A stretch of DNA of 64,000 nucleotides from Anaeramoeba ignava (lineage: Eukaryota > Metamonada > Anaeramoebidae). The translations under genes were made by a program, and so were the position numbers. Below are positions 9,571-19,679 of the stretch, one piece after another; position 1 is the first letter of the stretch, and each line of letters begins with the position of its first letter. Location of the stretch: contig JAPDFW010000016.1 in NCBI GenBank assembly GCA_028826165.1, positions 16,789-80,788 of the forward strand. Reading direction: 5' to 3'. A model generated the notes under the pieces. It saw only the letters and a program-made list of their open reading frames with translations, did not search any database and had not been told where the DNA came from.

Positions 9571-12500
9571 GGATCCTTTTTCAAATTAAATAAATTTAAA
9601 AAGAAAATATAAAAAATGTCAAAAAATTAATTAATTGGATTAAAAGTGATCAATTAAAAAATTTTTTTATTTATTTTATTTAAAAATTTTTAAATAAAAT
9701 TAATTAATTTTACTCAAATAAATCAATTCAATTTTAGAAATAAATTCGATCAATTATATTCAATAAAATTAATTTAATTTTCAATATGTAAATAATTTTG
9801 ATCAAATTTAAATTAAGAAATAATTAATAAATCAATTCCATTTTAAATTTTGAAATAAAATTAATAAATTATAATCAATCAAATCAATTTTAAATTTGGA
9901 AATAAAATTAATAAATCAATTCCATTTTAAATTTAGAAATAAAATTAATAAATTATATTCAATTAAATCAATTTTAAATTTGGAAATAAAATTAATAAAA
10001 ATTCAATTAAATCCATTTTAAATTTTAAATAAATTATATTCAATCAATTCCATTTTAAATTTTGAAATAAAATTAATAAATTATATTCAATTAAATCAAT
10101 TTTAAATTTAGAAATAAAATTAATTAATTATATTCAATTAAATCCAATTTTAAATTTTAGAAATAAAATTAATTAAATCAATTTTATTCAATTTTAAATT
10201 TGAAATAAAATTAATAAATTATATTAAATGGAAATAAATAATAAATTTCCATTTTTAAATTTAGAAATAAAATTAATAAATTATATTCAATCAATTAATT
10301 CCATTTTAAATTTTGAAATAAAATTAATATTCAATTAAATCAAATTTAAATTTTAAAATAAAATTAATTAATTATATTCAATCAATTCCATTTTAAATTT
10401 GGAAATAAAATAATAATTAATTAATCAAATTTCTAAATTAAATTAATAAATCAATTCCATTTTAAATTTAGAAATAAAATTAATAAATTATATTCAATCA
10501 AATCAATTCTAAATTTAGAAATAAAATTAATAAATCAATTCCATTTTAAATTTAGAAATAAAATTAATAAATCAATTCCATTTTAAATTTAGAAATAAAA
10601 TTAATAAATTATATTCAATTAAATCCATTTTAAATTAAGAAATAAAATTAATAAATCAATTCCATTTTAAATTTAGAAATAAAATTAATAAATTAATATT
10701 CAATCAATTCCATTTTTAAATTTAGAAATTTTAAAATTTAATAAAATTAATAAATCAATTCCATTTTAAATTTTTAAAAATTAATAAAAATATTCAATTA
10801 AATCAATTTTAAATTAAGAAATAAAATTAATAAATCAATTCCATTTTTAAAATTTTTAAATTAAAAGAAATAAAATTAATAAATTATATTCAATTAAATC
10901 CATTTTAAATTTGAAATAAAATTAATAATTATATTCAATTAAATCCATTTTAAATTTAGAAATAAAATTAAAATTAATATTAATTAAATTCAATTCTTTA
11001 AATTTAGAAATAAAATTAATAAATTATATTCAATCAATTAATTCCATTTTAAATTTTGAAATAAAATTAATAAATTATATTCAATTAAATCAATTTTAAA
11101 TTTAGAAATAAAATTAATTAATTATATTCAATTAAATCAATTTTAAATTTTGAAATAAAATTAATAAATCAATTCCATTTTAAATTTAGAAATAAAATTA
11201 ATTAATTATATTCAATTAAATCCATTTTAAATTTAGAAATAAAATTAATTAATCAAATCCATTTTAAATTTTGAAATAAAAATTAATTAATTCAATCAGA
11301 ATTCCATTTTTAAATTTGGAAATAAAATTAATAAATTATATTTAATCAAATTTAAATTTAGAAATAAAAATTAAATCAATTCCATTTTAAATTTAGAAAT
11401 AAAATTAATAAATCAATTCCATTTTAAATTTAGAAATAAAATTAATAAATTATATTCAATTAAATCCATTTTAAATTAAGAAATAAAATTAATAAATCAA
11501 TTCCATTTTAAATTTAGAAATAAAATTAATAAATTATATTCAATCAATTCCATTTTAAATTTTGAAATAAAATTAATAAATTATATTCAATTAAATCCAT
11601 TTTAAATTTTGAAATAAAATTAATAAATCATATTCAATCAAATCTATTTTAAATTTTGAAATAAAATTAATTAATTATATTTAATTAAATCCATTTTAAA
11701 TTAAGAAATAAAATTAATAAATTATATTCAATTAAATCCATTTTAAATTTTGAAATAAAATTAATAAATTATATTTAATTAAATCCATTTTAAATTTGGA
11801 AACAAATTTAATTAATTATATTCAATTAAATCAATTTTAAATTTTGAAATAAAATTAATTAATTATATTCAATTAAATCCATTTTAAATTTTGAAATAAA
11901 ATTAATCAATTATATTCAATTAAATCCATTTTAAATTTAGAAATAAAATTAATAAATTATATTCAATTAAATCCATTTTAAATTTTGAAATAAAATTAAT
12001 AAATCAATTCCATTTTAAATTAAGAAATAAAATTAATAAATTATATTCAATCAATTCCATTTTAAATTTTGAAATAAAATTAATAAATCAAATCAATTTT
12101 AAATTTAGAAATAAAATTAATAAAATATATTTAATTAAATCCATTTTTAAATTAAGAAATAAAAATTAATAAATTATATTCAATTAAATCCATTTTAAAT
12201 TAAGAAATAAAATTAATCAATTATATTCAATTAAATTAATTTTAAATTTAGAAATAAAATTAATCAATTATATTCAATCAATTCCATTTTAAATTTAGAA
12301 ATAAAATTAATAAATTATATTTAATCAAATCCATTTTAAATTTTGAAATAAAATTAATAAATCAATTCTATTTTAAATTTTGAAATAAAATTAATAAATT
12401 ATATTCAATTAATTCCATTTTAAATTAAGAAATAAAATTAATAAATTATATTCAATTAAATTAATTTTAAATTTTGAAATAAAATTAATAAATTATATTC

Positions 12501-13384
12501 AATTAAATTAATTTTAAATTTAGAAATAAAATTAATAAATTATAATCAATTAATTCCATTTTAAATGTTGAAATAAAATTAATAAATCAATTCCATTTTA
12601 AATTTAGAAATAAAATTAATAAATTATATTCAATTAAATTAATTTTAAATTTTGAAATAAAATTAATAAATTAATTCAATCAAATCAATTTTAAATTTAG
12701 AAATAAAATTAATTAAATATATTCAATTAAATCCATTTTAAATTTTGAAATAAAATTAATAAATTATATTCAATTTTAAATTTAGAAATAAAATTAATAA
12801 ATTATATTTAATTAAATCCATTTTAAATTTTGAAATAAAATTAATAAATTATATTCAATCAATTCCATTTTAAATTTGGAAATAAAATTAATAAATCAAA
12901 TCCATTTTAAATTTTGAAATAAAATTAATAAATTATATTTAATTAAATTAATTTTAAATTTTGAAATAAAATTAATTAATTATATTTAATTAAATTCATT
13001 TTAAATGTTGAAATAAAATTAATAAATCAATTCCATTTTAAATTTAGAAATAAAATTAATTAATTATATTCAATTAAATCCATTTTAAATTTTGAAATAA
13101 AATTAATAAATTATATTTAATTAAATCCATTTTAAATTTTGAAATAAAATTAATTAATTATATTCAATTAAATCAATTTTAAATTTAGAAATAAAATTAA
13201 TAAATTATATTCAATTAAATCCATTTTAAATTTAGAAATAAAATTAATTAATTATATTCAATTAAATCCATTTTAAATTTTGAAATAAAATTAATAAATT
13301 ATATTCAATTTTAAATTTAGAAATAAAATTAATAAATTATATTCAATTAAATCCATTTTAAATTTAGAAATAAAATTAATAAGA
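9571..13384. repeat. Satellite-like tandem array of 47-bp and 37-bp units
   Basis: About 3.8 kb of direct repeats. The long unit has three parts: ATAAAATTAATAAATTATAT, TCAATTAAATCC, and ATTTTAAATTTAGAA. The short unit lacks 10 bp of the middle part and reads AATCAATTCC there. I estimate 80-90 units with scattered substitutions and small indels; the order of long and short units is irregular. There is no open frame of note. It separates the hypothetical minus-strand gene from UTP14. Confidence 0.9.
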
Positions 13385-13484
13385 AAGAAAAAAGAAATTT
13401 TTTTTTAATTTTTTTAATTTTTCATTTTTTTCATTTTTCATTTTTCTTTTTTCTTTTATTATTAAATTTAGAATTAAATTAAAA

Positions 13485-16400
13485 ATGAGAAAAAGAACTC
13501 AAAGAGAAAAGAATCGCTTTATTGAAGTTGATTTAGAAAAAGATCAACCAACAACCAAATTCAATAAAACAGAAATCAACAAAAAATCTAATAATCTTAT
13601 TCTTTTTGAAAATAAAAACGAATTATTAAAAAAATATGAAAAAGATTTGCAATTTAATCAAGACATCTCAAGTTCAGATTCTGAAGATGACGAAATTGAA
13701 ATTGACGATAGATATAATAACATGATTCAAGCAGTTTCTAATTCTCAAAAAAAAACAAAACCTGAAATTAAAACAGAATTTTTTAAAGAAGGAGAATTTA
13801 ATAAAGAACGTAAATAAAATAAAATCAATTTAAAAAAAAAAAAATTCTTATTCTAATAAATTTTTCTTAAAAATATAAATTATTATAATTAAGACCAAAA
13901 TAAACTTTCAATTGAACAACTTGCAACGGCAATTAAAGGAGACCAATTTGGAAAATTGAAAAAAAATATCAATTTTGTCACAAAAAATCCTTTAGATACA
14001 CCTTTAACAGACCAAGAAAAAAATAAACTGGAAAGAGTGAGTGGATACAAAATTGTTAGCAAAGAAATTAGTAAATGGCAACCAATTGTTAAAAAAAATC
14101 GAGAAAGTCAACAACTACATTTTCCACTTGAAAAACCAATTATTGAAAAACCCCTTTTAAGTGATTTATCAAAAAATACTTCCCAAAAAACTCATATGGA
14201 AACTGAAATTGATAAAATTCTTGAAGAATCTGGCGTTTTAAATCAAGACGAACTAGATCAAGATTATAATGAAAATTCGCCGGATTTTGGATTGAATGAA
14301 AATGAAATTAATGATAATGATAATTTAAATCCAAAAAATACAAAAAAAACCAAAAAAAATAACAAACTCAATCGAAATGATGAGTTTTCTGAATTGAAGA
14401 AAAAGGAATTGGAAGACCAAGAAAGCAAACTTGCAAAAATTCGCCATCTAATGTCTTATCATGCGCAAAAAGCAAAAAGACAAAAGAAAATCAAATCCAA
14501 AAAATATCGAAAAATATTACGAATGGAAAAGGAAAAAAATAAACTAACAATTGAAGAATTGGAAAAAATTGATCCAAATTTAGCAGAAAAAGAACGACAA
14601 AAATTGGAGAAAAAAAGAGCGTTAGAAAGAATTACTTTGAAACACAATAATATCACAAAATGGGCAAAAAACGCAAAAAGATTTGGAAAACATGATCCAA
14701 GTGTTAGAAAAGCCATTCAAGAACAACTTACTATGAACAAGAAAATTCTTGAAAAAATTGAAAATTCAAATCAAGATGAAGATGATGAAGAAGATGATGA
14801 AAATGAAGATGAAAATGAAAATGAAAATGAAAATTTAAATGATCAAAATAGTGAAGAATCAGAAACAAAAAAAGGGTTAATGGGTTTGAAATTTATGCAA
14901 AGAGCAATGCAAAAAAAGAAAGAAGAATATCAAGAAATGATCAATCAAGAAAATGGAGTTAATCAAGATGAACAATTTTCAGGAAGAATGATATTTGGGA
15001 AAAAATCAGAAATCAATCCAATTGATAGCGATATTAAAAACAAAGAAACTGGATGGGAAGGAATAGAAGAAATTAATCGAAGTCGAATTGTTGTTAATGG
15101 ACCAGTTAATATAATAAACAAAAAAGAATCAAATGGAAAAAGTTCACTTGAATTATTTGAAGTTTTGCCAGTTCAACATCCAGAAGAAAATTTGAATGAA
15201 AATCAAAATGAAAATTTTAATGAAAATCAAATTGAAAATGAAAGTGAAAATGAATCTAATCCATGGATTGATTTTAATTCTCAAAAAAATCAAAATAAAG
15301 ACCAAATTACAAAACATATCAAAAAAGAACACAAAAAATCAAAAGTAGAAGATGATGTTATTAATGTTCAAGATTTGGATGAAAATATTTTAATTAAAAA
15401 AAATCAATCTGAAATGAATTTAGAAAATTTAAATTCAGTTCAAAAGGAAATTGTTCAAAAAGCTTTTCCAGCTGAAGATTTTGAAGCTGAATTTGAAAGG
15501 GAAAAAAGAGAAGAGATTGAAAAGCAAGTTAATAAAGAACTTGGAGAAGAAATGAAAGCATTAGAAGGAGTTCCTGGTTGGGTATTAAATTTTAAATTGA
15601 AATTAAATTAAATTAAATTGAAATTAAATTAAATTAAATTGAAATTAAATTAAATTGAATTGAAATTAAATTAAATTGAATTAAATTGAATTAAATTAAA
15701 TTAAATTTTGGATTAAATATTGAATTAAATTAAATTAAATTGAAATTAAATTATATTAAATTAAATTATATTGAATTAAATTGAATTTAAATTAAATTAA
15801 ATTGAATTAAATTGAATTAAATTAAATTGAATTAAATTGAATTAAAATTATATTTTGGATTGAATATTGAAATTAAATTAAAATTAAATTTTGGATTGAA
15901 TATTGAATATTAAATTAAATTAAATTTAAATTAAATTTTGGATTGAATATTGATTTAAATTGAATTAAATTAAATTAAATTAAATTGAAATTAAATTAAA
16001 TTAAATTGAATTGAATTAAATTAAATTGAAATTAAATTGAATTAAATTGAATTAAATTGGATTAAATTAAATTGAATTTAAATTAAATTGGATTAAATAG
16101 AAATTAAATTGAATATTGAATTGGATTAAATTGGATTAAATTGAATTAAAATTAAATTAAATTGAAATTAAATTAAATTGAATTAAATTGAATTAAATTG
16201 GATTAAATATTGGATTAAATTGGATTAAATTGGATTAAATTGAATATTGAATTGAAATTAAATTAAATTAAATTGAATTGAATTAAAATTATGGATTGAA
16301 TTAAAATTATGAATTAAATTAAAATTAAATTAAATTAAATTAAATTGAAATTAAATTAAATTAAATTAAATTTGAAATTATATTGAATTAAATTGAATTA

Positions 16401-17057
16401 AATTAAATTTGAAATTAATTTATATTGAATTAAATTAAATTTGAAATTAATTTATATTGAATTAAATTAAATTTGGAATTAATTTATATTGAATTAAATT
16501 AAATTTGGAATTAATTTATATTGAATTAAATTGAATTGAATTAAATTAAATTAAATTGAAATTAAATTTTGGATTGAATATTGTATTAAATTAAATTAAA
16601 TTAAATTAATTTAAATTAGGGACAATGGAGTGGATTAGGTGTTAAAATTGATCCTAAAAAAGTAGAAGAAATTGAAAGAAAAAGAAAAGAAAAATACCAA
16701 GAATTACTCAAGAAATATTTATCAGAAAGAAAAGATAGTAAACTTCGATCAGTTATTTTAAATAATAAAGAAATGAGAAAAAGTAAAAAATATTTAGTTG
16801 AATCAGTTCCATTTCCATTTCAAACAAAAGAACAATATGAAACATCACTTAGAGTACCTATTGGTAAAGAATGGAATACAGAAACTATGCATGATAAGTT
16901 TATTCAACCAAATATTGTTACTGAATTGGGAGCAAGAATTGATCCAATTCAATTTTCTATGGTTCAAAAAGAATTAAGAAGAAAACAAGAAATTCAAGAA
17001 CAAAAAAGAATGAGAAGACCTCTTGCAAATACTTCATATGATGTCTTAATAAAATGA
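13485..17057 (+). CDS. UTP14: UTP14, small-subunit processome component (three exons)
   Basis: Exons are 13485-13809, 13894-15581 and 16620-17057, all with GT-AG borders and matching phases, giving 816 residues (human and yeast members are about 770-900). UTP14 sits in the nucleolar small-subunit processome and activates the helicase DHR1 during 18S rRNA maturation. Family signatures are the block ISKWQPIVKKNRESQQLHFP, the basic block KIKSKKYRKILRMEKEK, the C-terminal PGW|GQWSG motif that is split by intron 2 between PGW and GQW, and VPFPFQTKEQYETSLRVPIG near the end. Acidic, Asn/Glu-rich insertions lie between the conserved blocks. Exon 1 was fixed by its ATG at 13485; exon 2 begins inside a frame with no ATG, which supports the splice assignment. 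Confidence 0.92.
15582..16619 (+). repeat. Second intron of UTP14, filled by a TTAAATTGAA-type repeat
   Basis: A 1,038-bp intron starting GTATTAAA and ending AATTAG. It is almost wholly built from TTAAATTGAA and TTAAATTAAA units with occasional ATTTTGGATTGAATATTG blocks. There is no coding content. Confidence 0.85.
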
Positions 17058-17572
17058 TTTTTAAATATTTGATTTAGCGAAAAAAATCAAAAAAAAAAAG
17101 AAGAAAAAGGAAAAAAAAATTTTTTTTTTTAGATCATTTGAGAATTTTTTTCAAATAGAATTTTTAAATAAAAAATCAAAACAATATTTCAAATTTTAAT
17201 TTTGATTTTGATTTTAATTTTGATTTTAATTTTAATTTTGATTTTGATTTTAATTTGAATTTTAATTTGAATTTTTAATTTTAATTTTAATTTTGATTTT
17301 AATTTGAATTTTAATTTGGAATTTTATTTTAAATTTAATTTTAATTTTAATTTTAGATTTGGATTTTGGATTTGGATTTTAATTTTAATTTGAATTTTGA
17401 TTTTAATTTTAATTTCAATTTTGGATTTGGATTTTGGATTTGGATTTTGGAATTTTTTAAAAAATACATCATTTTTCTTTTTTCATTTTTCATTTTTCAT
17501 TTTTCATTTTCATTTTTCATTTTCATTTTTATTTTTTTTCATTTTCATTTTTTAAATTTTTTTAAAACAAAA
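17058..17572. repeat. UTP14-ALG2 intergenic simple repeat
   Basis: Mostly GATTTT / AATTTT / AATTTG hexamers after a poly-A/poly-T stretch just past the UTP14 stop. The open frame that runs in front of ALG2 from 17366 translates these hexamers and is not part of the protein. Confidence 0.7.
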
Positions 17573-18877
17573 ATGACTAAAATAGCATTTTTACATCCAG
17601 AATTACGTATTGGAGGAGCAGAAAGATTAGTTATTGACGCAGCACAAGGATTACAAAAAGAAGGATATAAAATTGAAATGTTCACATCACATTTAGACAA
17701 AAAAAACTGCTACAAAGAAGTGCGAGACGGCACATTAGCAGTACACAAATATGGAAGTTGGATCCCAAGACAAATATTTGGAAAATTCCAAACATTTTTA
17801 GCAATAATAAGAGCAATTTATTTATCAATCATAGTTGTTTTTTCTTCTTGGTTTTCAAAAAAAAAACGTTTTGATTTCTATTTTTGTGATCAAGTTTCCG
17901 TTTATATTCCGTTACTTAGATTGACTGGCAAAAAAATCATTTTTTATTGTCATTTTCCCGATTTGTTATTGACTCAATCAAGAGATGGAATTTTCAAAAA
18001 AATTTACCGTTTTCCTCTTGATTTGTTGGAAAAAATTTGTATCAAGTTTGCTCATGTTATTTTGGTCAATAGCAAATTCACAAAATCAAAATTCCAAGAG
18101 GTTTTTACTTCCTCAAAAAAAATTCCTCAAGTTCTTTATCCTTCAATCAATTTAAAAGCTTATGAATCAAAAAAATTGAATGAAAATCAAAATGAAAAAA
18201 ATCAAAATGAAAAAAATCAAAATGAAAAAATCCAAAATTTAAAATCAAAAATTCCCAAAAATGCAAAAGTTGTTTTATCAATTAACAGATTTGAAAGGAA
18301 AAAAAATATCACTCTTGCTTTGAATGCCTTTTCTCTTGTTCAGCAAAAAAAGGAACAAGAAAAAATCAACCAAGATTTTATGCTTATAATTGCTGGAGGA
18401 TTTGACAAAAAAATCAAGGAAAATGTGGAATATTTAAAGGAGCTCGAAGAATTAGCAGAAAAAAACGGGATAAAAGAAAGTATCTTGTTTGTACCATCAT
18501 TCACAGAAGAAGAGAGATCATTTCTACTGTCTAGAAGTTGCTGTGTTGTCTACACACCTTCAAATGAACATTTTGGAATAGTCCCACTTGAGGCCATGTT
18601 TGCTGGTTGTCCTGTTGTTGGCGTCAATTCAGGTGGCCCTTTGGAGACAATAATCGATGGCGAAACAGGTTTTCTTAGTCAGCCTGATCCAAAAGACTTT
18701 AGTCAAAAGCTTTGGAAAATTTTAACTGATGACGACTTAAGAAATCAAATGAAATCAAAAGGTCCAGATCATGTCAGACAAAATTTTTCATTGGAGATCT
18801 TTTCTCAAAAATTATCTAATATTATTAAAGATATGATCCAAAACCAAAAATCAGAAAAGAAAAAAAAGCAAAAGTGA
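17573..18877 (+). CDS. ALG2: ALG2, GDP-mannose:Man1GlcNAc2-PP-dolichol mannosyltransferase
   Basis: A 434-residue single-exon protein of the GT-B fold, family GT4. ALG2 adds the second and third mannoses to the dolichol-linked oligosaccharide on the cytosolic face of the ER. The N-terminus has HPELRIGGAERLVIDAAQGL, the family hallmark. The C-terminal half has EHFGIVPLEAMFAGCPVVGV, with the nucleotide-sugar-binding E-x7-E pattern, followed by GGPLETIIDGETGFL. A hydrophobic stretch around residues 80-100 fits membrane association. The start at 17573 was chosen because everything upstream in frame is hexamer repeat. A low-complexity NEKNQ insertion lies near residue 205. The protein ends in KKQK, which matches the KKxx pattern of ER retrieval signals, though no C-terminal membrane anchor is evident. 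Confidence 0.93.
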   Translation: MTKIAFLHPELRIGGAERLVIDAAQGLQKEGYKIEMFTSHLDKKNCYKEVRDGTLAVHKYGSWIPRQIFGKFQTFLAIIRAIYLSIIVVFSSWFSKKKRFDFYFCDQVSVYIPLLRLTGKKIIFYCHFPDLLLTQSRDGIFKKIYRFPLDLLEKICIKFAHVILVNSKFTKSKFQEVFTSSKKIPQVLYPSINLKAYESKKLNENQNEKNQNEKNQNEKIQNLKSKIPKNAKVVLSINRFERKKNITLALNAFSLVQQKKEQEKINQDFMLIIAGGFDKKIKENVEYLKELEELAEKNGIKESILFVPSFTEEERSFLLSRSCCVVYTPSNEHFGIVPLEAMFAGCPVVGVNSGGPLETIIDGETGFLSQPDPKDFSQKLWKILTDDDLRNQMKSKGPDHVRQNFSLEIFSQKLSNIIKDMIQNQKSEKKKKQK

Positions 18878-18936
18878 AAAAAATTCTTTTTTATTTCAAT
18901 CTCTAATTTTTATTTCCCAAAAAATTCAAAATAAAA

Positions 18937-19471
18937 AAACAGAAATTTATTTAAAATATTTGAACCATAACAAGAAAATAATCAAATCTAAATTGAATTA
19001 AGACATATTAATCAAAAATTTAAAATTCCAAATATTAAAAAGATTCCATATAAAAATGTTGTTTCTTTTTGTTCAAGAAAACTTAATCTTGAAGAAAATC
19101 AAATTTATTTTTTAAATCAAAATATTCCAATTAAAGAAAAAGAAATTTTTTATGAATCAATAAATGAAATTGAATCATCAATTTTTTTTCCTGATAAAAC
19201 AATATTATTGAGTTTGATAATTTTGCAACTTAGAGTTAAACTTTCAAATTTTAATCCTTATCCTTATGGATATTTTGATAAAAAAGATGATTATGATATT
19301 TTCCCAAAACTTTTTCAAAAATTTAAATATTTTTGTAATGATTCTAATTTTAATTCTAATAGAATTTAATGAAGAATTAAAGATTCTAAAAATGTTAAAG
19401 TTTATGGAATTTTAACAAGAATAATTAAATTAAAAGAATTAAAAGAATGGTTTAAACAAATTGAATGGTGA
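18937..19471 (+). pseudogene. Truncated, decayed copy of the ADP-ribosyltransferase-like family
   Basis: The first about 230 bp match the N-terminal coding region of the downstream paralogues, and the last about 280 bp match their extreme C-terminus. The roughly 2 kb between them is missing. The start codon is lost, in-frame stop codons replace conserved codons (TAA within the first 20 codons, and again near the conserved NSNE region), and the catalytic His and Tyr motifs are deleted. The normal stop position and the following inverted repeat are intact. This is the most upstream and most degraded member of the tandem cluster. Confidence 0.9.
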
Positions 19472-19494
19472 TCAATTTAAAAAATAATTGATCA
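19469..19494 (+). terminator. Inverted repeat overlapping the stop codon, pseudogene copy
   Basis: TGATCAATT (19469-19477) and AATTGATCA (19486-19494) are perfect complements around an 8-nt TAAAAAAT spacer, followed by T-rich sequence. The first three bases are the stop codon of the paralogue family. The element recurs behind three other copies, so it may mark transcript 3' ends. Function is inferred. Confidence 0.4.
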
Positions 19495-19551
19495 TTTTTT
19501 CTTTTTTTCAAAATTATTTACTAAAATAAAAACATTAGGAAAAAAAATTTT

Positions 19552-19679
19552 AATAACAAAACCATTAATTATTTTTATTTTTCCGATTTTTTTTCCTGTT
19601 TTTTGGATTAAAAGAAAATGGATCAGAAACGAAAATTTCTTTTTTCATTTCAATTTTTTTTTTATTAAAAAAACACAAA
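19552..19679 (+). promoter_or_regulatory. 128-bp upstream block shared with the next copy
   Basis: The 128 bp ahead of this start codon appear identical to the 128 bp ahead of the next copy (22291-22418). They contain TTTTCCGATTTTTTTTCC, TTTTTTGGATTAAAAG and the short dyad-like GAAACGAAAATTTC at 19626-19639. The two more distal copies have a different leader built of ACACAAATTAAA units, so the cluster has two promoter types. Confidence 0.45.

Noticed and set aside
9571-13384. CRISPR-like array
   Set aside because: Adjacent AT-only units of nearly identical sequence without unique spacers, in a eukaryotic genome.
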